Shown here: in pieces, positions 48,402-57,064 of the stretch | Position numbering within the stretch: position 1 is the stretch's first letter | Layout: the number at the start of each line of letters is the position of its first letter | Source of the DNA: Krasilnikoviella flava | GTDB taxonomy: Bacteria; Actinomycetota; Actinomycetes; Actinomycetales; Cellulomonadaceae | Reading direction: 5' to 3' | DNA: 64,000 nt | Assembly: GCF_900167525.1 (NCBI RefSeq) | Contig: NZ_FUZQ01000001.1 | Span: 496,001 to 560,000 of the forward strand | Position numbers and translations under genes: made by a program | Notes under the pieces: model-generated | What the model was told of the DNA's origin: nothing | Seen by the model: the letters and a program-made list of their open reading frames with translations, nothing else | The model's database searches: none

Positions 48402-51124
48402 GCGGCCCCGTCGCGCGGTGGCGCGGACGGTGGCGCGTCGCGCTGCGCTACGGATGGCGCGACGCGCGCCGCCACCGCGGCCGGACGACGCTCGTCGCGA
48501 TCATGGTGGCGCTGCCCGTCGCGGCGGGGTCGTTCGCGACGACCGCGCTGTGGTCGGCGCGCGACACGCCGGAGACCGTCGCGCAGCGCGAGCTGGGCCC
48601 CGACTTCCAGGCGGCGCTGTCCGTGACGGGGATCCCGATGTCGCAGACGCCGGATGCGACCAGCCACGGCGGGACCGGCGGCGCGGTGATCGGGCCACGT
48701 CCCGTGGCGGCGGTCGAGGCCGACCTGGCCGCGGAGCTGCCCGACGGGGACCGGCTCGTCCGGTTCCTGCGGACCCAGGACGCCGGGTTCGACGTCCACG
48801 CCGGCGGCCTGCAGCTCTCGACTCCCGCCGTCCTGCAGGGCGACCTCACCGACCCCGACGTCCGACGCGCGTTCCGACTGCGGGAGGGCGCGCTCCCGTC
48901 CGAGGGCGAGGTCGCGCTGTCGGCGTCGAAGGCACGCGAGCTCGACGTCACCGTCGGAGATCGGGTCACGCTCGCGCGGGCGGAGGACGACGAGCTGCCG
49001 GCCACCGTGTCGGGCCTGCTCGACGACCCCGCGCCCCAGCAGACGGATCTCCTCTTCCCGGCGGCCGGCCCGCTCGCCCTGCCCGCCACCGCGCCGGGCG
49101 AGGACGGCTACGACGACGCCGACGGGCCGCTGTGGTTCGTCGCCGGCGACGTGCCCGTCACCTGGGACGACGTGCTCGCTCTCAACGAGCTCGGCGCGGT
49201 CGTCGTGAGCCGTGACGTGCTGTTCTCCCCGCCACCCGTCGAGGCCGTGGAGTTCTACGACGGCCGACCGCCGGAGAGCACGTCCGACCAGCTCCAGCAG
49301 TGGGCGCCGCTCGCGGCCGTCGTCGCGGTGGCGCTGCTCGAGGTGGTGCTGCTCATCGGGCCGGCGTTCGCGGTGGGCGCGCGCCGGTCGGCCCGCTCGC
49401 TGGCACTCATCGCGGCGGCCGGGGGCACCCGCCGGTCTCTGCGCGCCGTCGTGCTGGGCACCGGGGTCGTCATCGGCGTCGGCGCCTCGGCGGCGGGAAC
49501 CCTGGTGGGGGTCGGTGCCGCCGCGTTCGTCGTCGTGCGCTGGACGGACGCCGCCCTCGCCGTCCCGTGGGCGCCGATCACCTCGATCTTCGCCGTCGGC
49601 GTCGTCCTGGCCACGGGGGCCGCCTGGCTGCCGGCGCGGCGGGCGTCGCGGGCCGACGTGGTCGCGGTCCTGGCCGGGCGGCGCGGGGAGACGTCGTACC
49701 GGCGCTGGCCGGTGGTCGTCGGCACCGCACTGGGCGTCGTGGGCTTCGCGGGCGCGCTCGCGGCAGGTCTCGCGGGCCAGGCCATGGGCGTCGCGGCGGG
49801 GGTCGTGGTCGGCGAGCTCGGCCTGGTCTTCGCGTGCGGCGGGATCGTCGCCGCTCTCGGCCGTCTGGCGCGGCACCTGCCGCTGACCTGGCGCTTCGCG
49901 CTGCGCGACGCCGCGCGCCACCGCGGCCGCACCGCGCCCGCGCTGGCGGCGGTGCTGGTCGCCGTCGCCGGCGCCAGCGGCGGGCTGGTGTACTCGTCCT
50001 CCCAGACCGCGCACGACCAGCGCTCGCAGGCTCCCGTCGCGGCGCCCGACGTCCTGGTGATCGGCGCCGCGGACCCCGAGACCGACTCGCAGCTCACCCG
50101 CGAGCAGGGCGACCGGGTGCAGGACGTGGTGCACGACGTCCTGCCCGACGTCGGCCGGCTCTATCCCGTGACCGTGCTGCGCGGGCCGTACGACGGCTCG
50201 ACGGCGACGAGCGTCGGCGTCGCCGCGTCCGGCTCCCCCGAGGGCGGGTACCACGAGCTCACGACGGGGATCGTCGGGCCGGTCGTCGACGACGGCACCC
50301 TCGTCCCCCTGCTGGGCCTGCCGTCGCCCGACGTCGCCGCGGCCGCCCTCGCCGCGGGCCGGGCCGTCGTCCTGGCCGGGACGGAGGACGACGACGGCAC
50401 CGCCGCGCTCGACGTCGTCACGTGGGACACCGATGCGCAGGAGCCGACCGGTCACCGCTCCGTGCGTGTCCCGGCGACCGGCGTGGGCGACCCGCTCGGG
50501 CCCTCCAACGCCAACTTCCCCGTCGTTCCGGCGTCCGCGGCCCAGGCCACGGGCACCTCCCCCGCGCTGGGCGGGTTCGTCGCGATGCCGGGCACGCCGC
50601 CCGGGGAGGCCGAGCGCCAGACCCTCCAGGCCGCGCTGGACGAGGAGTTCCCCGGCACCGACGTGGGGAGCTGCACGGTGTGCGTGTCCGTCGGCGCGGA
50701 CCCGCAGCCGTACGGGTCCCCGCAGTGGCTCAGCACGCTGCTCATCCTCGGCAGTGCAGGCATCCTGGCCCTCGCGGCGGCGTGGATCGTGGCGGCGCTC
50801 GCGGCGACGGAGTCGCGCCCGGACCTGGCCACACTGGCCGCGGTGGGCGCCGCCCCGACCACGCGCAAACGGATCGTGGCCGCCCAGGCGGGCACGGTGG
50901 CGGTGATCGGCAGCGTGCTCGGCGGCGCGTCGGGCGTCGCGCTGGGGGCGGCGTTCGTCCTGTTCGAACGGTTCCGGTACGCCGAGCCGGACCCGCGCTG
51001 GACGGTCGAGGTGCCCTGGCCGGTGCTGGGCGCGACGCTGGTCGTGCTGCCCTCGCTCGCCGTGACGGCGGCGTGGCTGGTCACCCGTTCGCGGCTGGTG
51101 CTCACCCGTCGCCTGGCGAGCTGA
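48398..51124 (+). CDS. FtsX/MacB-type ABC permease, duplicated
   Basis: 908 residues. A first membrane segment near 30-54, a large extracytoplasmic domain (about 55-300), a three-helix FtsX domain (about 305-430), two central helices (about 440-490), a second extracytoplasmic domain (about 530-765) and a final three-helix FtsX domain (about 770-900). This two-FtsX layout is common in actinobacterial exporters. The second outer domain has a CTVC pair. The substrate is probably an antimicrobial peptide or lipid, by analogy with PadR-linked systems. Confidence 0.88.
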   Translation: MSGPVARWRGRWRVALRYGWRDARRHRGRTTLVAIMVALPVAAGSFATTALWSARDTPETVAQRELGPDFQAALSVTGIPMSQTPDATSHGGTGGAVIGPRPVAAVEADLAAELPDGDRLVRFLRTQDAGFDVHAGGLQLSTPAVLQGDLTDPDVRRAFRLREGALPSEGEVALSASKARELDVTVGDRVTLARAEDDELPATVSGLLDDPAPQQTDLLFPAAGPLALPATAPGEDGYDDADGPLWFVAGDVPVTWDDVLALNELGAVVVSRDVLFSPPPVEAVEFYDGRPPESTSDQLQQWAPLAAVVAVALLEVVLLIGPAFAVGARRSARSLALIAAAGGTRRSLRAVVLGTGVVIGVGASAAGTLVGVGAAAFVVVRWTDAALAVPWAPITSIFAVGVVLATGAAWLPARRASRADVVAVLAGRRGETSYRRWPVVVGTALGVVGFAGALAAGLAGQAMGVAAGVVVGELGLVFACGGIVAALGRLARHLPLTWRFALRDAARHRGRTAPALAAVLVAVAGASGGLVYSSSQTAHDQRSQAPVAAPDVLVIGAADPETDSQLTREQGDRVQDVVHDVLPDVGRLYPVTVLRGPYDGSTATSVGVAASGSPEGGYHELTTGIVGPVVDDGTLVPLLGLPSPDVAAAALAAGRAVVLAGTEDDDGTAALDVVTWDTDAQEPTGHRSVRVPATGVGDPLGPSNANFPVVPASAAQATGTSPALGGFVAMPGTPPGEAERQTLQAALDEEFPGTDVGSCTVCVSVGADPQPYGSPQWLSTLLILGSAGILALAAAWIVAALAATESRPDLATLAAVGAAPTTRKRIVAAQAGTVAVIGSVLGGASGVALGAAFVLFERFRYAEPDPRWTVEVPWPVLGATLVVLPSLAVTAAWLVTRSRLVLTRRLAS

Positions 51125-51147
51125 CACCCGTCGGACTGCCGCCGTGG

Positions 51148-51744
51148 TCAGTCGCGGCCCGCGTGCAGCTCACGGGCGAGGTCGACGACGGCGGCCGTCA
51201 CGTCGTCGAGCACCCGCGCCGTGCGCTCGGGGTCGCCGTCGACCTCCAGGGAGTGGTCGCCGCCGTCCACCTCGAGGACCCGCGCGCCGGACGTCGCGGC
51301 CAGACCGCCGTCCCAGAGCGCGTCGGCCGTGCCGCCGGCCAGGAGAGCCGGTGCGCCCGTGGCCCCGAGCCCGGCCACGGCGGCACGCACCTCCGGCGCC
51401 CGGTCCGCGGTGAGCAGCGGCGTCAGCCACGCGCCGGGCAGCCCCAGCTCGACGGCGACGGGCAGCGCCAGCGTGCCGAGCGACTTCGCCAGCACCAGGT
51501 GCACGGCCGGTGCCGGTGCGGCAGCGACGCCGTCTCGCAGCACGTCGGCGTACACCCGCCGCGCGTCGTCGAAGTCCGGGCGCCCGCCGTCCCAGACGAC
51601 GGTCCGCACCGTCCAGCCGGCGGCACGCAGGGCAGCGGCCGGCTGCGCCAGCACCGGCCCCTGCGCCGTGTACCCGACGCCCGGAAGCACGGTCAGCACC
51701 AGCCCCTGGTCGCCGGCGTCCAGCACCACACGATGATCAGTCAC
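51148..51744 (-). CDS. Small alpha/beta hydrolase (KANL3/Tex30-like)
   Basis: 198 residues. A compact alpha/beta hydrolase core: TVLPGVGYTAQGP near the oxyanion site, nucleophile elbow AKSLGT with Ser88, an acid in GTADALWD and the catalytic His in GGDHSLEV (about 165). Length and the KSLG elbow fit the KANL3/Tex30-like family of uncharacterised cytosolic hydrolases. GTG start. Single gene with a large palindrome upstream. No function can be proposed beyond a hydrolase fold. Confidence 0.75.
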   Translation of the reverse strand: MTDHRVVLDAGDQGLVLTVLPGVGYTAQGPVLAQPAAALRAAGWTVRTVVWDGGRPDFDDARRVYADVLRDGVAAAPAPAVHLVLAKSLGTLALPVAVELGLPGAWLTPLLTADRAPEVRAAVAGLGATGAPALLAGGTADALWDGGLAATSGARVLEVDGGDHSLEVDGDPERTARVLDDVTAAVVDLARELHAGRD

Positions 51745-51800
51745 CGGTCGAGCCTGTCACGACCCGACCCACCACGGCCGGAAGGCAAGAAGCGGCAGGT

Positions 51801-51883
51801 CGGGGAATCGCGCGCACGGTAGTCAAACCCGAAGTGGAGGGCGCCCTGGCGCCCGAGAACGCTACCGTGCGCGCGATTCCCCG
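51801..51883. repeat. Nested palindromic element
   Basis: Outer perfect arms of 22 bp lie at 51801-51822 and 51862-51883 (beginning CGGGGAATCGCGCGCACGG). Inside the 39-nt loop is a second hairpin GGGCGCC/GGCGCCC at 51839-51854. It sits in the 199-bp gap between lat and the small hydrolase and may terminate lat transcription, but it is much larger than needed for that; it could be a REP-like element. Confidence 0.8.
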
Positions 51884-51906
51884 TCCCGCCGTCCACCGTG
51901 ACCGGG

Positions 51907-51949
51907 TTTCGACAGGCTCAACCGGCGGATCGGCGGGACAGGCTCACCC
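51907..51949 (-). repeat. Dispersed GACAGGCTCA repeat, two copies
   Basis: TTTCGACAGGCTCAACC at 51907-51923 and GGGACAGGCTCACCC at 51935-51949. The lat stop codon (51944-51946) lies within the second copy. Same word family as at 24931 and 45012. Confidence 0.5.
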
Positions 51950-53308
51950 AGCGACCCGCGCCACCACCCGGTCCAGCGCGGCGACGGCGTCGTCCAGCAC
52001 GGACTCGTCGACCGTCAGCGCCGGCCGGAACCGCACGGACCGCTCCCCGCACCCGAGGATCAGGAACCCCTCGGCGTGCAGCCCGGCGAGGACGGCGTCG
52101 CGCGCCGCGCGGGAGGGCAGGGACACGGCGCACATCAGCCCGCGTCCGCGCGGGTCGGTGACGACGGCGGGGTGGGCGACGGCCAGCGTCTCGAGCCGGG
52201 CGAGCAGACCGGCCCCGACGCTCGCGGCACGCTCGATCAGCCCTTCGGCCTCGATCACCTCGAGGATGCGGCGGGAGCGCACCATGTCGGCGAGGTTTCC
52301 GCCCCAGGTGGAGTTGATGCGGGAGGAGACGCGGAAGACGTTGTCGTCGATCTCGTCGACGCGTCCGCCGGCCATCACGCCGCACACCTGGGCCTTCTTG
52401 CCGAACGCGACGACGTCGGGCTGGACGCCGAGCTGCTGGTAGGCCCAGGCGGTGCCGGTCATGCCGACGCCGGTCTGCACCTCGTCGAGCACGAACAGGG
52501 CGTCGTGCTCGTGGCACAGCGCCTGCATGGCCTGGAGGAACTCCGGACGCAGGTGATGGTCGCCGCCCTCGCCCTGGATCGGTTCGGCGACGAAGCACGC
52601 GATGTCGTGCGGGTGCGCCTCGAAGGCGGCGCGCGCCTCGGCGAGCGCCTGCGCCTCGAGCGCCTCGACGTCGTGCGGCGTGCCGTCGGCGTCGCGCCCG
52701 GGGTAGGGCGCGCTGATGCGCGGCCAGTCGAACTTGGGGAAGCGGGCGACCTTGCCCGGCTCGGTGTTGGTGAGGGACATCGTGTAGCCGGAGCGGCCGT
52801 GGAACGCGTGCTGCAGGTGCAGCACCTTCGTGCCCAGCTCGGGCGAGCGGCCGTGCGCCTCGTTGTGCCGCGACTTCCAGTCGAACGCGACCTTGAGCGC
52901 GTTCTCGACGGCGAGGGCGCCGCCGTCGACGAAGAAGAGGTGCGGCAGGGCGGGGTCGCCGAGCACGCGGGCGAAGGCGTCGACGAACCGGGCGAGCTCG
53001 ACCGTGTAGACGTCGGAGTTGGACGGCTTGTTGATCGCGGCGCGCGTGAGCTCTTCGCGGAACAGCGGGTCGCGGAACAGGGCCGGGTGGTTCATGCCCA
53101 GGGGGTTGGAGGCGAAGAAGGTGAACAGGTCGGTCCACTCGCGGCCGTCGCGGGCGTCGACGAGGGTCGAGCCGTGCGAGCGTTCGAGGTCGAGGACGAG
53201 GTCGAAGCCGTCCACGAGCAGGTGCTCGCGCAGCGACTCGAGGACGGCGGTGGCCTCGATCGAGCCGCCGACGCTGGGGGCCGTGCGCTGAGAGATTGTC
53301 TCGGTCAT
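51944..53308 (-). CDS. lat: L-lysine 6-transaminase
   Basis: 454 residues, class III PLP aminotransferase. The pattern FGKKAQVCGVMAGGR with Schiff-base Lys304, LDEVQTGVGMTGT (the PLP Asp), HAFHGRSGYTMSLTNT and INSTWGGNLADMVR are specific to lysine epsilon-aminotransferases such as Mycobacterium Rv3290c. It converts L-lysine and 2-oxoglutarate to alpha-aminoadipate semialdehyde (cyclising to piperideine-6-carboxylate) and glutamate. No ribosome site, but TACCTT 6 nt upstream suggests a leaderless mRNA. Paired with an Lrp-type regulator immediately upstream. Confidence 0.93.
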   Translation of the reverse strand: MTETISQRTAPSVGGSIEATAVLESLREHLLVDGFDLVLDLERSHGSTLVDARDGREWTDLFTFFASNPLGMNHPALFRDPLFREELTRAAINKPSNSDVYTVELARFVDAFARVLGDPALPHLFFVDGGALAVENALKVAFDWKSRHNEAHGRSPELGTKVLHLQHAFHGRSGYTMSLTNTEPGKVARFPKFDWPRISAPYPGRDADGTPHDVEALEAQALAEARAAFEAHPHDIACFVAEPIQGEGGDHHLRPEFLQAMQALCHEHDALFVLDEVQTGVGMTGTAWAYQQLGVQPDVVAFGKKAQVCGVMAGGRVDEIDDNVFRVSSRINSTWGGNLADMVRSRRILEVIEAEGLIERAASVGAGLLARLETLAVAHPAVVTDPRGRGLMCAVSLPSRAARDAVLAGLHAEGFLILGCGERSVRFRPALTVDESVLDDAVAALDRVVARVAG

Positions 53309-53366
53309 ACCCCGAAGGTAGAGGAGAACTTCCTGCGCAACCAGAGTTCAGCCGGAAGAAGTTTGG
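53309..53366 (-). promoter_or_regulatory. lat promoter with inverted AACTTC/GAAGTT arms
   Basis: On the minus strand -10-like TACCTT (53320-53315) lies 6 nt before the lat ATG; TTGCGC is a weak -35 candidate. Arms AACTTC (53327-53332) and GAAGTT (53358-53363) flank the promoter and could be an Lrp site. Confidence 0.45.
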
Positions 53367-53822
53367 TCATCGGGCGAGCGGGCGCCCTTCGAAGTATGTC
53401 CGGAGTACCACGGTGGACCGGGTGGACACGCTCGCCTCGCGGCGGATCACCCCGAGCAGGTCCTCCAGCGCGCTCGGCGACGCGACGCGCACCAGCAGCA
53501 TGTAGTTCGCGTTGCCGGCCACCGACCAGCACGACTCGATGCCGGGCACGTCACGCAGGCGCTCGGGGGCGTCGTCGGCCTGCGACTGGTCCAGCGGCGT
53601 GATCTCGACGTATGCCGCGATCGGCAGCCCGACGGCGTCGGGGTCGACGACGGCGCGGTACCCGGTGATCACCGCGCGCGCCTCGAGCTTGCGCACCCGC
53701 GCCTGCACGGCGGACTGCGACAGCCCCGTCACCCCGGCCAGGGCCGCCAGGGTCGCGCGGCCGTCCTCGCGCAGCGCGCGCACGAGGGCGCGGTCGACGT
53801 CGTCCAGCACGTTGTCGGTCAT
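53367..53822 (-). CDS. Lrp/AsnC-family regulator
   Basis: 151 residues. N-terminal winged HTH (LDDVDRALVRALREDGRATL, then GLSQSAVQARVRKLEARAVI) and a C-terminal RAM effector domain (YVEITPL, VAGNANYMLLVRVAS). It lies 58 bp upstream of lat in the same orientation, with an inverted-repeat promoter between, so it probably controls lysine aminotransferase in response to lysine, as Lrp homologues do in mycobacteria. Seven bases separate it from the ABC-F stop. Confidence 0.92.
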   Translation of the reverse strand: MTDNVLDDVDRALVRALREDGRATLAALAGVTGLSQSAVQARVRKLEARAVITGYRAVVDPDAVGLPIAAYVEITPLDQSQADDAPERLRDVPGIESCWSVAGNANYMLLVRVASPSALEDLLGVIRREASVSTRSTVVLRTYFEGRPLAR

Positions 53823-53829
53823 GTGTCGC

Positions 53830-55686
<1,857 letters not shown>

Positions 55687-55718
55687 TCCACGAGGGTAGT
55701 CACTGTCGGGGACCCCTC

Positions 55719-55762
55719 CGGTCGGGCCGGTCGGGACCCGGTGGTCCCGACCGGCCCGGCCG
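55719..55762 (-). terminator. 20-bp hairpin terminator after the GH76 gene
   Basis: Arms at 55719-55738 and 55743-55762 pair fully, with one G-T, around a 4-nt CGGT loop, starting 10 nt after the GH76 stop. No U-tract. It ends the mannan-locus transcript before the ABC-F gene. Confidence 0.85.
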
Positions 55763-55771
55763 AGGGAGTGC

Positions 55772-56965
55772 TCAGTAGAGGATCGACGCCTTCTCGCGCG
55801 GCCACGCGAGGGTGGCGTAGATCTGCACCATGGCCGCCTGCTCCAGCAGCTCGGTGTGCTCGTCGCCGGCGTTGAAGAGCCCGGTCCCGGCGTCCCGCGC
55901 CTCGCGCCACTGCGTGTCCGCGTAGTCGGCCATCGCGTCGCGGTAGGTGTGCCCGCCCGTCACCGACTCCAGGAGCAGGAGGTTCTTGAACCAGATGGAG
56001 TTGAAGAACATCGGCTGTCCGGCGAGCCGGCCCTCGGTCACGTAGAAGCGGTACGAGGCCGCCGCGATCGCCTCGGCCTTCTCCAGGTACCGCTCCTGGC
56101 CCGTCGCCTCGTACAGCAGCGTGTACGTGCCCAGCGGGACGCCCTGGTTGTACGACCACTGCGTCCGGTCGATCGACCCGTCGAGCTTGACGTTGTCCCA
56201 GTACAGGCCGTTCGGCGCGAGCAGGTGCTCGTCCGTCCAGCCGACCATCCGCTCGGCCCAGTCGAGGTAGCGCTCCTCGCCGGTGAGCATGTACAGGCGC
56301 GTGGCGAGCTGCGCCCCGGGCATGGTGGACACGGTGTTGCGGTCGGTGCTCCACGGCGCCTGCGTCCAGAAGACGCCGCCCGGCGCCGGGTGACCCGGGT
56401 CGGTGTCCCAGCCGGAGACGACGAGCTCGAAGATCTCCTCGGCCCGCTCGAGCGCCGCCCGGTCGCCCGTGGCCAGGTGCTGCTGCACCTTGGCCAGCGC
56501 GACCCACTCGTTGTCGTCGTAGAAGATGTCGCCTCCGTCCCCGTACGGCGCGCGCGCGTAGGAGTCGTACGCCGGGAGCCCGGTGGTGCCGCCGCCGGCG
56601 TTCCAGAACCGCTCCTGGCCCGCCGCCCTGTCGGCGAGGTCGTCGACGAACGACCGGCCCGCGGCCCCGGGCAGCCCCGTGAGGTCGAGCGTCGCGACGT
56701 GCGCCTGGGAGAACGGCCACTCGTACGAGTAGGGGCGGTCCTCGGCGCCGGACGGGTAGCGCTCGCGGTAGAGCCCCGACCCGTCGCCGGTGTACAGGTG
56801 CTCCTGCATCGCCTCGTAGCTGGCCACGGCCCGGGCCTGCTGCGTGCGCGGCGACGTGCCGCTCCCGCCCTCCGCCGCGGACGCGGGCACTGCCGCGCCC
56901 AGGACGCACGCCAGCGCGGCGACCGTCCCGACCGCTCTCGCCCCGGCTGCTCTGGTGAACCTCAT
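55772..56965 (-). CDS. Secreted GH76 endo-alpha-1,6-mannanase
   Basis: 397 residues. A signal peptide ends at PASA-A (about residue 30). The mature protein is an (alpha/alpha)6 barrel with repeated tyrosine-rich helices; the catalytic Asp150-Asp151 pair lies in FYDDNEWVALAKV, the GH76 signature. Other blocks are PYSYEWPFSQAHVATLDL and TQWSYNQGVPLGTYTLLYEA. GH76 enzymes cut the alpha-1,6-mannan backbone of yeast cell walls or related glycans. No carbohydrate-binding module or anchor is seen. Last gene of the mannan locus, separated from GH38 by a large hairpin. Confidence 0.9.
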   Translation of the reverse strand: MRFTRAAGARAVGTVAALACVLGAAVPASAAEGGSGTSPRTQQARAVASYEAMQEHLYTGDGSGLYRERYPSGAEDRPYSYEWPFSQAHVATLDLTGLPGAAGRSFVDDLADRAAGQERFWNAGGGTTGLPAYDSYARAPYGDGGDIFYDDNEWVALAKVQQHLATGDRAALERAEEIFELVVSGWDTDPGHPAPGGVFWTQAPWSTDRNTVSTMPGAQLATRLYMLTGEERYLDWAERMVGWTDEHLLAPNGLYWDNVKLDGSIDRTQWSYNQGVPLGTYTLLYEATGQERYLEKAEAIAAASYRFYVTEGRLAGQPMFFNSIWFKNLLLLESVTGGHTYRDAMADYADTQWREARDAGTGLFNAGDEHTELLEQAAMVQIYATLAWPREKASILY

Positions 56966-56997
56966 CGTTCTCTCCTTTGCTCGGTGGTGCTCGGGCC

Positions 56998-57055
56998 TCG
57001 CGAGGGAGTGCGAGTCTCCGCGGACTACCTCGCGGAGACTCGCACTCCTTCGCGG
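56998..57055 (-). terminator. Very long hairpin between GH38 and GH76 genes
   Basis: 25-bp arms (56998-57022 and 57031-57055; the inner 18 bp perfect, including GTGCGAGTCTCCGCG) with the 8-nt loop GACTACCT. It starts 10 nt after the GH38 stop. It could end or attenuate the operon before GH76. Its loop region on the minus strand reads CGCGAGGTAGTCCGCGG, resembling the 34931-35030 tandem unit. Confidence 0.8.
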
Positions 57056-57064
57056 TGGATGACT

